Shown here: piece after piece, positions 15,838-24,573 of the stretch
Layout of the letters: every line of letters starts with the position of its first letter
Numbering within the stretch: the stretch's first letter is position 1
Assembly (NCBI RefSeq): GCF_014257025.1
Contig: NZ_JACMSF010000056.1
Coordinates: forward strand, 1 to 56,363
Direction of reading: 5' to 3'
Length of the DNA stretch: 56,363 nucleotides
Source of the DNA: Streptomyces cupreus
GTDB taxonomy: Bacteria > Actinomycetota > Actinomycetes > Streptomycetales > Streptomycetaceae
Made by a program: the position numbers and the translations under genes
The notes under the pieces: generated by a model
What the model saw: only the letters and a program-made list of their open reading frames with translations
The model's database searches: none
Told to the model about the DNA's origin: nothing

Positions 15838-17193
15838 ATGCGCAGCAATCGCACCATCCGGATCGCCATGGCAACCGTCGGCGCCCTCGCGCTGGCCCTC
15901 ACCGGCTGTGGCGGAGACGACGACAACGGCGGCGGAGGCGGCGGGACAGAAACCGGCGCGGGCTCCACCGTCCAACTCCCCAAGCTCGACGGACAGACTC
16001 TGGAGGTCGCGGCCGTCTGGACCGGCCCCGAGCAGGACAACTTCACCAAGGTGCTGGACGAGTTCGAGAAGCGCACCGGCGCCAAGGTGAACTTCGTGCC
16101 CACCGGCAACAACACCTCCACATTCCTCGGTACCAAGATCCAGGGCGGTCAGCCCCCGGACGTGGCGTTCCTTCCGCAGGTCGGCGTGCTGCACCAGTTC
16201 GCCGAGAAGGGCTGGATCAAGCCCATCGGCGCCGACGCCCAGGCCCAGTTGGACAAGAACTTCTCCACGGGCTGGAAGGAGCTCGGGGCCTACGATGGCA
16301 AGCAGTACGGCGTCTATGTGAAGGCCGCCAACAAGTCCCTCGTCTGGTACAACACCGCCGCCTTCGAGGCCGCCGGCATCACCGAGGAGCCGAAGACCTG
16401 GAAGGACTTCCTGGCCACCGCCCAGACGCTCTCCGACGCCGGTTCCCCGGCCGTCTCCATCGGCGGCGCGGACGGCTGGACGCTGACCGACTGGTTCGAG
16501 AACGTCTATCTCTCGCAGGCGGGCCCAGAGAAGTACGACCAGTTGGCCCAGCACGAGATCAAGTGGACCGACCCCTCGGTGAAGGACGCCCTGACCACGC
16601 TCGCCGAGCTGTGGGGCAAGGACGAGCTGATCGCGGGCGGCCGTTCGGGCGCGCTCCAGACGGAGTTCCCGAAGTCGGTCACCCAGACGTTCTCCGGTGA
16701 CACCCCAGCCGCGATGGTCTTCGAGGGCGACTTCGTCACCGCGAACATCAACGCCGACACGGACGCGAAGGTCGGCACCGACGCCAAGGTGTTCCCGTTC
16801 CCGGCGGTCGGCGACGAGTCGCCGGTGGTCAGCGGCGGTGACGTGGCCGTGGCGCTGAAGGACGGCGAGGGCGCGCAGGCGCTGATGACGTTCCTGTCGT
16901 CGACCGACGCGGCCGAGATCTGGGCGGCGCAGGGCGGCTTCATCTCGCCCAACAAGGAGATGGACCAGGCGACGTACAAGGACGACGTCACCCGGGGCAT
17001 CGCCGAGGCGCTGATCGCGGCGGGCGACGACTTCCGCTTCGACATGTCCGACCAGGCGCCGGCGGCGTTCGGCGGCACCCAGGGCGTGGGCGAGTGGAAG
17101 GACCTGCAGGACTTCCTGAAGAACCCGAGTGATGTGGCGGGCGCCCAGCAAAAGCTGGAGGCGGACGCCGCCAAGGCTTACACGACCGGCTGA
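15838..17193 (+). CDS. Carbohydrate ABC importer solute-binding lipoprotein
   Basis: 451 residues from ATG 15838 (a GTG one codon earlier is possible). Lipobox LTGC with Cys24 as the acylated residue, then a flexible Gly/Asp linker and a family-1 extracellular solute-binding fold (LEVAAVWTGPEQDNFTKVLDEFEKRTGAKVNF, WYNTAAFEAAGI, EGDFVTANI). The organisation resembles alpha-glucoside-type (AglE-like) binding proteins, but the ligand cannot be read. It leads a three-gene operon with two permeases, 3 bp from the next start. No ATPase gene accompanies them; in Streptomyces many such importers share the distant MsiK ATPase, which is the likely partner by family knowledge. Confidence 0.93.
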   Translation: MRSNRTIRIAMATVGALALALTGCGGDDDNGGGGGGTETGAGSTVQLPKLDGQTLEVAAVWTGPEQDNFTKVLDEFEKRTGAKVNFVPTGNNTSTFLGTKIQGGQPPDVAFLPQVGVLHQFAEKGWIKPIGADAQAQLDKNFSTGWKELGAYDGKQYGVYVKAANKSLVWYNTAAFEAAGITEEPKTWKDFLATAQTLSDAGSPAVSIGGADGWTLTDWFENVYLSQAGPEKYDQLAQHEIKWTDPSVKDALTTLAELWGKDELIAGGRSGALQTEFPKSVTQTFSGDTPAAMVFEGDFVTANINADTDAKVGTDAKVFPFPAVGDESPVVSGGDVAVALKDGEGAQALMTFLSSTDAAEIWAAQGGFISPNKEMDQATYKDDVTRGIAEALIAAGDDFRFDMSDQAPAAFGGTQGVGEWKDLQDFLKNPSDVAGAQQKLEADAAKAYTTG

Positions 17194-17196
17194 CGG

Positions 17197-18531
17197 ATGT
17201 CGGCCGTCGCGAACGAAGGTGCCGGCACTCCGCCGGCACCGCGCAAGAGCGTGACGGGCACCCGGCTGTGGGTGGCGGTGCTGTTTCTGCTGCCCGCGCT
17301 GGTGCTGCTCGGCGCGCTCGTGGTCTACCCGATCGGGTACTCGGTCTGGCGCAGCCTGTACGACGCGGGCGGGGACGGCTTCGTCGGCCTGGACAACTAC
17401 GTCGACGTCTTCACGGACGACGCGACGCTGACGGCCGTACGCAACACGGCGATCTGGGTGGCGGTCGCGCCCGCGGTGGTCACCGTGCTGGGCCTGATCT
17501 TCGCGGTGCTGACCGAACGGGTGCGCTGGGGCACGGCGTTCAAGCTGATCGTCTTCATGCCGATGGCGATCTCGATGCTCGCGGCAGGCATCATCTTCCG
17601 GCTGGTGTACCAGGCGGATCCGGACCAGGGTGTGGCGAACGCGATCGTGACGTCGGTGCACGACACCTTCGCCGACTCCTCGGTCTATCCGAAGGCCCGC
17701 CCGAACGCCCAGGTCAGCGATCTGAAGGCGTCGGGCGGCGGTTCGTTCACGACCACGGGCACGGTGCAGGCGGGCACCCCGGTGAAGCTCCCGCTCGTCG
17801 GCATCGCGCCCAACCGGCTGCCGGGCGACCCCGAGGACGCAAAGGCGGCGACCGGTGACGGCATCACCGGCACCGTCTGGCTGGACTTCAAGCTCGGTGG
17901 CGGCGGCGAGAAGGGCGAGGTCGACGCGGGCGAGAAGGCGCTGGAGGGCATCAAGGTCGAGGCGGTCAAGGACGGCGAGGTCGTCGCCTCGGCGACCAGT
18001 GGCGCGGACGGCACCTTCACCCTGCCCGCCGAAGCCGACGGAGCCCAACTGCGCCTGCCCGGCTCGAACTTCTCGGCGCCCTACAACGGCGTCGACTGGC
18101 TGGGCCCGACGCTGGTGACCCCATCGATCATCGGGGCGTACGTCTGGATGTGGGCGGGCTTCGCCATGGTGCTGATCGCGGCGGGGCTCGCCGGAGTCGA
18201 CCGCAACCTGCTGGAGGCGGCCCGGGTCGACGGCGCCAACGAGTGGCAGGTGTTCCGCAGGATCACGGTGCCGATGCTGGCGCCGGTCCTGGTCGTCGTA
18301 CTGATCACGCTGATGATCAACGTGATGAAGATCTTCGACCTGGTCTACATCATCGCCCCCCAGCCCACCCAGGACGAGGCCAACGTCCTGGCGCTGCAGC
18401 TGTTCCTGTCGTCCTTCGGCGGCGGGGGCAACTACGGCCTGGGCAGCGCGATCGGCATCATCCTGCTGCTGCTCGTGATCCCGGTGATGATCGTCAACAT
18501 CCGCCGGCTCAGGAAGGAGCGCGAGCGGTGA
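17197..18531 (+). CDS. Sugar ABC permease (MalF/UgpA type) with inserted beta-sandwich-like extracytoplasmic domain
   Basis: 444 residues, about 130-150 longer than ordinary permeases of this family. Residues 1-147 carry the first membrane helices (VAVLFLLPALVLLGALVVYPIGYSVW; LIVFMPMAISMLAAGIIFRLVY). Residues ~148-292 are a soluble insertion; within it GTVWLDF, GEKALEGIKVEAV and SGADGTFTLPA look like a Cna-B/SdrD-B or carboxypeptidase-regulatory beta sandwich. The remaining helices follow with the coupling EAA loop (EAARVDGANEWQVFRRITVP, from residue ~340). The insertion falls between helices facing outward. The stop overlaps the next permease's GTG start, so the two are translationally coupled. 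The transmembrane pore should assemble with the second permease and a shared MsiK-type ATPase. Confidence 0.9.
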   Translation: MSAVANEGAGTPPAPRKSVTGTRLWVAVLFLLPALVLLGALVVYPIGYSVWRSLYDAGGDGFVGLDNYVDVFTDDATLTAVRNTAIWVAVAPAVVTVLGLIFAVLTERVRWGTAFKLIVFMPMAISMLAAGIIFRLVYQADPDQGVANAIVTSVHDTFADSSVYPKARPNAQVSDLKASGGGSFTTTGTVQAGTPVKLPLVGIAPNRLPGDPEDAKAATGDGITGTVWLDFKLGGGGEKGEVDAGEKALEGIKVEAVKDGEVVASATSGADGTFTLPAEADGAQLRLPGSNFSAPYNGVDWLGPTLVTPSIIGAYVWMWAGFAMVLIAAGLAGVDRNLLEAARVDGANEWQVFRRITVPMLAPVLVVVLITLMINVMKIFDLVYIIAPQPTQDEANVLALQLFLSSFGGGGNYGLGSAIGIILLLLVIPVMIVNIRRLRKERER

Positions 18532-19409
18532 CCGCACTCGATTCCGCCGTGCGCGGCAAGCGGTCGTGGGCCTCCCGGGTGGCGGGCGGGGCCGCGGGCG
18601 GGGCGCTGCGTGTCTTCCTGCTGCTGGTGGCGCTGTTCTGGCTGGTGCCGACCTTCGGTCTTCTGGTGTCCTCGTTCCGCGATCCGACCGACATCGCCTC
18701 CTCGGGCTGGTGGAAGGTCTTCACGGCACCGGCCCAGCTCACCACCGAGAGTTACAGCACCCTGCTGGAGAACGACGACATCACCAGCGCGCTGTTCAAC
18801 ACCGTGTGGATCACCGTTCCGGCGACCCTGCTCGTGGTGATCATCGGCGCGATGGCCGGATACGCCTTCGCGTGGATGGACTTCAAGGGCCGCGACTGGT
18901 GGTTCATGCTGGTGATCGCGCTGCTGGTGGTGCCGGTGCAGGTGGCGCTGATCCCGCTGTCCGAACTCTTCGGCGAGCTCGGGATCTTCGGGTCCATCAC
19001 CGGTGTCGTGCTGTTCCACGTGGCGTTCGGACTCCCGTTCGCGATCTTCCTGTTGCGCAACTTCTTCGCGGAGATCCCGAGGGAGCTGCTGGAGGCGGCG
19101 CGGCTCGACGGCGCCGGTGAGGCACGGCTGTTCACGACGGTCGTGCTGCCGCTGGGCGCCCCGGCCATCGCGTCGCTGGGAATCTTCCAGTTCCTGTGGG
19201 TGTGGAACGACATGCTGGTGGCGCTGGTGTTCTCCGACTCCGGCTCCCAGCCGCTGACGGTCGCACTCCAGCAGCAGGTACGGCAGTTCGGCAGCAATAT
19301 CGAGGTGCTGGCGCCCGGCGCCTTCATCTCCATGGTGATCCCGCTGGCCGTGTTCTTCGCGTTCCAGCGGCAGTTCGTGTCCGGTGTGATGGCGGGCGCG
19401 GTGAAGTAG
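18528..19409 (+). CDS. Sugar ABC permease (MalG/UgpE type)
   Basis: 293 residues from GTG 18528, overlapping the preceding stop by 4 bp (GTGA). Six membrane helices are evident, starting with ALRVFLLLVALFWLVPTFGLLVSSFR, and the EAA motif EAARLDGAGEARLFTTVVLP precedes the last helices. The C-terminus FQRQFVSGVMAGAVK is characteristic of MalG-type subunits. Forms the heterodimeric membrane channel with the upstream permease. Followed by an intrinsic terminator. Confidence 0.94.
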   Translation: MTALDSAVRGKRSWASRVAGGAAGGALRVFLLLVALFWLVPTFGLLVSSFRDPTDIASSGWWKVFTAPAQLTTESYSTLLENDDITSALFNTVWITVPATLLVVIIGAMAGYAFAWMDFKGRDWWFMLVIALLVVPVQVALIPLSELFGELGIFGSITGVVLFHVAFGLPFAIFLLRNFFAEIPRELLEAARLDGAGEARLFTTVVLPLGAPAIASLGIFQFLWVWNDMLVALVFSDSGSQPLTVALQQQVRQFGSNIEVLAPGAFISMVIPLAVFFAFQRQFVSGVMAGAVK

Positions 19410-19429
19410 CCCGTAGGACAAGCGGATCG

Positions 19430-19460
19430 AGGGGCCGGCCCGAGGACACCGGGCGGCCCC
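19430..19460 (+). terminator. Terminator of the sugar ABC operon
   Basis: Near-perfect inverted repeat GGGGCCGGCCC / GGGCGGCCCC with a 10-nt loop, 21 bp after the last permease stop; the tail has only a short TTC. Confidence 0.7.
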
Positions 19461-19573
19461 TTCGCCGTTCATCGGGCCGTCCCCCGTATGCCGCAACGCT
19501 GCGTAACCAACTCACTCCATCGGCCGTTCCCGGGCAAGGCCCGACCCGTCCCGCTGCCCGCGCCGCCCCATGG

Positions 19574-20955
19574 ATGCCCCACTTGCCCAGGTTCAGTGTC
19601 ATCGTCCCCGCGTACAAGGTTCAGGCGTATCTCCACGAGTGCCTGGAATCGGTGCTCTCCCAGTCGTATCCCGCGCTCGAACCGATCGCCGTCGACGACG
19701 CCTCGCCGGACGCCTGCGGTGCGATCATCGACGAGTACGCCGACCGCCTGAAGGAGACCGGCGAACCGGACGTCCTGGTCCACGACCACGTGCGCGTCCA
19801 CCGGACCGGCGAGACGCTCCGCGACCGGGCCTTCGTCCAGCTCACCGAGCAGGGCAACAAGGCCTGCCGCCGGGAGTTCGTCGAGCGCGAGGGCCTGTCC
19901 TTCCCGCCCGGCCACTACGAGGACGCCCTCTGGACGTACCCGGCCCTGATGACGGCGGAGTCGATCGCGGCCCTGGACCGCGTCTGCGTGCACCACGGTC
20001 GGCGTCGCAAGGGAAGCGTCCCGATCCGCCGCCACTTCGACGTCTTCGAGCAGTACGACCGGGTCTTCGCGTTCCTCGACCGGCGCCCCGAACTCGCCTG
20101 CTGGCGGCCGGTGTTGTTCCGCCGCATGGCCGACCGCCTCGCCTCGATGTTCGGCCACGGCGGCCTCCCGCGCGGCAGCCGCGCCGAGTTCCTGCGCCTG
20201 GCCCGCGCCCACTACCGCCGCCACCGCACCCCGGGCGCCCCCGCCCCCCTGCGCGACCGCCTCCGGCACACCCTGCTCCGCCCCGGCCCGCACCGCACCT
20301 ACCGCGCCCTGCGACTGGCCGCCGCGACCGGCCGCAGGACCGCCAAGGTCACCGCGAAAACCACGGGCGCCCTGCGCACGGCCGCGCTCCGCCTGCACTA
20401 CCGCGTCCAACTCCGCCTGCCCCTGCGCCAGGACCGGGCCGTGTTCTCCGCGTACGACGGTCAGGGCCACGGCTGCGACCCGGGCGCCCTGGAGCAGGCG
20501 CTCCGCACGCACGCCCCGCACATCCGCACGGCATCGATCGCACACCCCGGACACCACCACACGATCCCGGCCGCCACCCGCCGTATCACCCCGGCACGGC
20601 CGCCTACTGGAGGGCGCCGGGCCGGTCCACGTAGTTCCGGGCGCGTTTCTGCCCGTACGACGACGGCCGCGCCGCCGAGCGGGTCGTATGGCACGTGGTG
20701 CTCGGCGAGAAGGGCCTGCCGCCGGTCGTGCCGCTCGACGAGCGGCATCCGGTGCCGTCGGCGGCAGCGTCCCCCGCACACTCCCCGCTCGCCGCCCTCC
20801 CGCGGCCCGCGGCACCCCTGTCCCTCACCGACCGTCTCCGAACGCCGTTCTCACCCAGGGGAGTTCCCATGCCCTCCAGCCCGTCGCGGCCCACCCCGAG
20901 CCGACCCCACACCTGGCGTCCGGCCGGGCGGCCCGGCGGCCGGCGGTCCTCGTGA
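19574..20955 (+). pseudogene. Degraded bifunctional glycosyltransferase / CDP-glycerol glycerophosphotransferase-like gene
   Basis: From ATG 19574 the frame begins with a GT2 N-terminus (RFSVIVPAYKVQAYLHECLESVL, then VDDASPD), but the segment that should hold the sugar-nucleotide DxD motif is missing: IIDEYA joins directly to DRLKETGEPDV. The frame continues with wall-polymerase-like sequence (RPELACWRPVLFRRM, LHYRVQLRLPLRQDRAVFSAY) to about 20595, where one base appears lost (ITPG-TAAYW now crosses two frames). In the shifted frame a TAG follows at 20632-20634, and after it comes FRARFCPYDDGRAAERVVWHVVLGE, which reads like the C-terminal end of the same protein. The intervening polymerase core, several hundred residues in intact relatives as I remember them, is gone. 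The open remainder runs to TGA 20955. Not expected to make an active enzyme. Confidence 0.75.
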
Positions 20956-22220
20956 GGCCGCGCACCTGGGTGCTGCTCCTGGCCGCGCTCTTCGCCGTCC
21001 TGCAACTGGCGAACGTCTCCGGCCGGGACACCCCCGACACCAGGAACTACCTCTCGTACGCCCTCAGCCTGCGCGGTGACAGCAAGCGGGAGGCGGCCAT
21101 CGCGACCATCGAGCACTACTGCGCGGGCAAGGCGTCGATCGCGCACCGCAGGCAGAACGTGAACGTGGTCCGCTTCCACCGCCCCGACCCGGCCCCCGGG
21201 GTCATGGCGAAGTGCCGGGCGAAGGAGTGGCCCGAGGTCGAGAAGCGGCTGGAGGCGGGGCGGACGGCCGGTCACACCGTCCCCTTCGCCGCGGAGCGCT
21301 TCATGCGGATCTTCGAGGTGCGGCCCGGCTACCCGGTCTTCCTGGTGCCGTTCGTGACGGTGTTCGGCGTGACCTGGGGGCTGTGGGCGGCCGGGGTCAC
21401 GGTGGCGGCGGCGGGCGGGGTGCTGGTCTTCCTGACCTTGCGCACCCTGTCGGTACCGCTCCCGCTCGCGCTGACCGGCCAGGCGCTGTACTACGTCCTG
21501 CCGTGCGGGGCGATCGCCATGCGGCCCATGACGGAGGGCCTGCTGATGGCCCTGACGCTGGCGGCCGTGTGGGGCTGTGCGCTGGCGCTGCACGGGCGGC
21601 GGGCGGGACTGGCGCTGATCGCGGGTGCGCTGGCCGCGCTGTTCACCGTGAAGCACTCGCAGGCGGTGTTCCTGGGGGTGTGCCTGGCAGGGGCGGGCGC
21701 GCTGATCGCCCTCACGCGCCGGCTGAAGGGGCGGGCGCCGGGCCGGGACATCGCGGCGGTCGCGGGGGTCGGTCTGGGCGCGGCCCTGGGAACCGTCGTA
21801 CTGGCGATGCTGCTCGGCTACCCGTCGGCGTCCGAGAGCGTCCAGGACCTGCTGGCCGACCACTTCACCCGCCCCGACCGGGCCGACCCTTGGCCGGAGT
21901 TCCTGCAACTGTCGCTGAACTTCTGGACGGAGTGGCTGCGCCGGCAGTTCTGGGAGCCGCTGTTCCTGGCGGCGCTGGGTGCGGGGCTGTTCGGCGCGCT
22001 GCGCAGGCCGACCTTCGGCGCCTTCCTGATCGCGGCGGCGGGCACCGGCATCCTCACCCAGGCCGGACACCCGGACATCAACATCTGGGGCGGCCGGCTG
22101 ATCGCCCTGGCCTGGCTGCTGCCGGTGATCGGCGTACCGCTGCTCCTGGAGCACCTGCTGCGCGCCCAGGTGTCACTGCCGGCTCAGGGGCACTCCGATC
22201 GGGCTCACTCCATGAGGTGA
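20952..22220 (+). CDS. Polytopic membrane protein, GT-C-like, unknown function
   Basis: 422 residues if translation starts at GTG 20952, which overlaps the preceding TGA (GTGA) and gives VRPRTWVLLLAALFAVLQLAN as first helix. About nine or ten hydrophobic helices follow, with a ~130-residue outside loop after helix 1 (NVSGRDTPDTRNYLSYALSL ... RRQNVNVVRF). The first outer loop with acidic/polar DTPDTRNY residues and the overall layout recall GT-C glycosyltransferases, but no family signature is certain. An alternative start, ATG 20869 behind a GGGGAG site, is in a different frame. Its company (decayed wall-polymer gene, second membrane protein) suggests surface glycan work. Confidence 0.75.
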   Translation: MRPRTWVLLLAALFAVLQLANVSGRDTPDTRNYLSYALSLRGDSKREAAIATIEHYCAGKASIAHRRQNVNVVRFHRPDPAPGVMAKCRAKEWPEVEKRLEAGRTAGHTVPFAAERFMRIFEVRPGYPVFLVPFVTVFGVTWGLWAAGVTVAAAGGVLVFLTLRTLSVPLPLALTGQALYYVLPCGAIAMRPMTEGLLMALTLAAVWGCALALHGRRAGLALIAGALAALFTVKHSQAVFLGVCLAGAGALIALTRRLKGRAPGRDIAAVAGVGLGAALGTVVLAMLLGYPSASESVQDLLADHFTRPDRADPWPEFLQLSLNFWTEWLRRQFWEPLFLAALGAGLFGALRRPTFGAFLIAAAGTGILTQAGHPDINIWGGRLIALAWLLPVIGVPLLLEHLLRAQVSLPAQGHSDRAHSMR

Positions 22221-22261
22221 CGCGAGGTCAATCCGTTGATCCCACCGGGAACATACGGCAA

Positions 22262-23453
22262 ATGCCTGAAACGCTCCTCACCCGGCGCACCGCACAAGGC
22301 GCGACCGCCCTCCGCGGCGGCCGCGCCTGGCGCCCCACCCCGTACCAGCTCTTGGGCTTCCTCTGCTGGCTGCTGATGACCCTGGCCTACTGGCGCCTGC
22401 CCCTGTGCTGCGAAGCGGGCCAGCATGCGGCGGTGGTGGAACGCCTGAAGGCGAACCTCCTGAACCCCCGTCACCCGACGGCAGACCTGCCGGGCGAGGG
22501 CAGCCTGTACTACTCGCCGTACGCGGTGGCGCAGGGGCTGTTCGCCCGGCAGACGGGACTGGGCGGCTGGGAGGTGCTGCGCGTCGCGGGCCCGCTGAAC
22601 CTCCTGGTCCTGCTGACGGGACTGGGCCGCTTGGTGAGAGTGCTGACGCCAAGACCATGGGCGCCGGTCCTCGCACTGGCCCCGATGACTCTCCTGTGGG
22701 CCAACCTCGGCTATCCGTCGACGTTCGCGATCGGCCTGACCTTCTGGGCATGGGCGTTGACGGGAGCGAGGGGCAGGGGGCCGGTGCGCTTTGTGGGCCC
22801 GAGCGGACGACCGGGCCTGATGGGATACGCGGTCCTGGGCGTCCTGTACGGCCTGATCCTGTTGATCCACCCGATCACAGGGGTTGGGGCAGCGCTAGGA
22901 GCGGTGGCGTTCACCGCCGGGCATGGGAGGTTCCGCAAGGGGCGCGGGGCTGTGTTGAATGTGCGGCTATCGCCGCGCGGGCGCGACAAGCCCCCACCGG
23001 CCCGCACGTTGATCACAACCACGACCACCGCACTGCTGACAGCCGCGCTCTGGCCCTACTTCAACGCCTTCGAAGCCCCCAGCCTCGACTTCGTCACGGT
23101 CCAGCCCCCGCGGGGACCCACGTACGCATGGGCCGCCCAGCACATCCGCCCCGGCGAAGTCGTGATCGCCGACAGCCCCCGCGCCGCACAGACCATCCCG
23201 GGCTACGGCCCGAACCTCGCCGCCCCCGCCCGGAGGGACCCCGCGCTGGACGAACGCGAGCGGCGCGGACGCCTTGAGGACGTCCGCGCCTATCTCTCCC
23301 CCGATTCGACCCGCGCCGAGCGCACAGCCATCGCCCACCGCTACCACGTGCGCTGGCTGCTGTTGACGCGCCTGCGCACCGTGCCCGAGGAGGCCGTGGT
23401 GGTGGCGTGGAGCCCGCGGACCGGGGAGGTGCTGGCGCGGGTCTCCCCCGGGG

Positions 23454-23464
<11 letters not shown>
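22262..23464 (+). CDS. Polytopic membrane protein, possibly internally shortened
   Basis: 400 residues from ATG 22262, 41 bp after the previous gene; the ribosome-binding site is weak. N-terminal half: helices at LLGFLCWLLMTLAYWRL, VLALAPMTLLWANLGYPSTFAIGLTFWAWAL and LMGYAVLGVLYGLILLIHPITGVGAALGAV. C-terminal ~110 residues are soluble (HIRPGEVVIADSPRAAQTIPGYG, RYHVRWLLL). The transition LWPYFNAFEAPSLDFVTVQPP is abrupt: one helix runs straight into the soluble domain, as if several membrane helices had been deleted. Whether it is functional is uncertain. The 3' end overlaps the convergent ohr gene by 11 bp. No catalytic motif recognised. Confidence 0.7.
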
Positions 23465-23867
<403 letters not shown>

Positions 23868-23923
23868 GGATGAACCGTCCCTTTTCGAGAAGTCGGGGCT
23901 CGCTGACGGACTCAAGTAGAGCA

Positions 23924-23938
23924 CACAATTAAATTGTG
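23924..23938. promoter_or_regulatory. OhrR operator
   Basis: Perfect palindrome CACAATT-A-AATTGTG in an otherwise GC-rich region, between divergent ohr and ohrR. It fits the AT-rich ACAATT/AATTGT type bound by OhrR. An imperfect extra half-site (ACAACTAAAT) follows at 23940-23949, overlapping the upstream candidate ohrR start. Confidence 0.85.
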
Positions 23939-23974
23939 CACAACTAAATGGGGAGCAAGAGCTACCCTGGATCC

Positions 23975-24457
23975 ATGAACCGGACCGGGACACCCACCGC
24001 GCCCCAGGAGGAATGGCTCCGCCTGGACCGCCAGATCTGTTTCTCCCTGCACGCGGCCGCGCGCGCCTTCAACGGCGTCTACCGCGTGATCCTCAAGGAC
24101 CTCGGTCTCACCTACCCGCAGTACCTGGTGATGCTGGTGCTGTGGGAGCACGGCGACCTGCCCGTCAAGAAGCTGGGCGAACACCTGCGGCTGGACTCCG
24201 GCACGCTCTCACCGCTGCTGAAGCGACTGGAGAGCGCCGGTCTGGTGCGCCGGGAGCGCAGCGCGCGTGACGAGCGGTCGGTACAGGTGCGGCTGACCGA
24301 GGAGGGCTCGGCCCTGCGCGAGCGGGCACTCCAGGTACCGCGCCGGATCGCCGCCGCGACCGGCTTCGACATCGAGGAGATCAGCGCCCTGCGCTCCCGC
24401 CTGGACGAGCTCACCATCGCTCTCGACGAGGCGGCCCTGTCAGCGGCAGCACCGTAG
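23975..24457 (+). CDS. ohrR: MarR-family organic peroxide sensor OhrR
   Basis: 160 residues from ATG 23975; an in-frame ATG at 23948 would add nine residues and abut the operator. The conserved N-terminal reactive cysteine is Cys22 (RQICFSLHAAARAF), the position whose oxidation by organic hydroperoxides releases OhrR from DNA. A winged helix follows (LVMLVLWEHGDLPVKKLGEHLRLDSGTLSPLLKRLESAGLVRRERS, wing DERSVQVRLT). Divergent from ohrA; expected to repress both genes through the palindrome at 23924-23938. Confidence 0.94.
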   Translation: MNRTGTPTAPQEEWLRLDRQICFSLHAAARAFNGVYRVILKDLGLTYPQYLVMLVLWEHGDLPVKKLGEHLRLDSGTLSPLLKRLESAGLVRRERSARDERSVQVRLTEEGSALRERALQVPRRIAAATGFDIEEISALRSRLDELTIALDEAALSAAAP

Positions 24458-24499
24458 CCGGGCGGACGAAAATCGTCCCATACAGCCATGATCCGACGA

Positions 24500-24537
24500 T
24501 TACCGTTTCATTGACGGTAAACCGGAGTGGCTATGCT
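24500..24537 (+). promoter_or_regulatory. Candidate galE promoter with embedded inverted repeat
   Basis: TTGACG (24511-24516) and TATGCT (24532-24537) resemble HrdB -35/-10 boxes, though the 15-bp spacing is short. A perfect inverted repeat TTACCGT-N7-ACGGTAA (24500-24520) spans the -35 box, the position expected for an operator. No regulator can be assigned. Confidence 0.5.
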
Positions 24538-24573
24538 CCACGCACGGGCCAACTGACGAGGGGACGGCCGCAC

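Noticed and set aside
15703..18537. 944-codon minus-strand open frame across the sugar importer genes
   Set aside because: Low-complexity His/Arg/Asp-rich translation; the plus strand encodes a clear binding protein and permease.
19570..20634. 354-codon plus-strand frame overlapping the glycosyltransferase remnant
   Set aside because: Its translation is Arg/Pro-rich noise until the last ~15 codons, which are the frameshifted continuation of the real gene.
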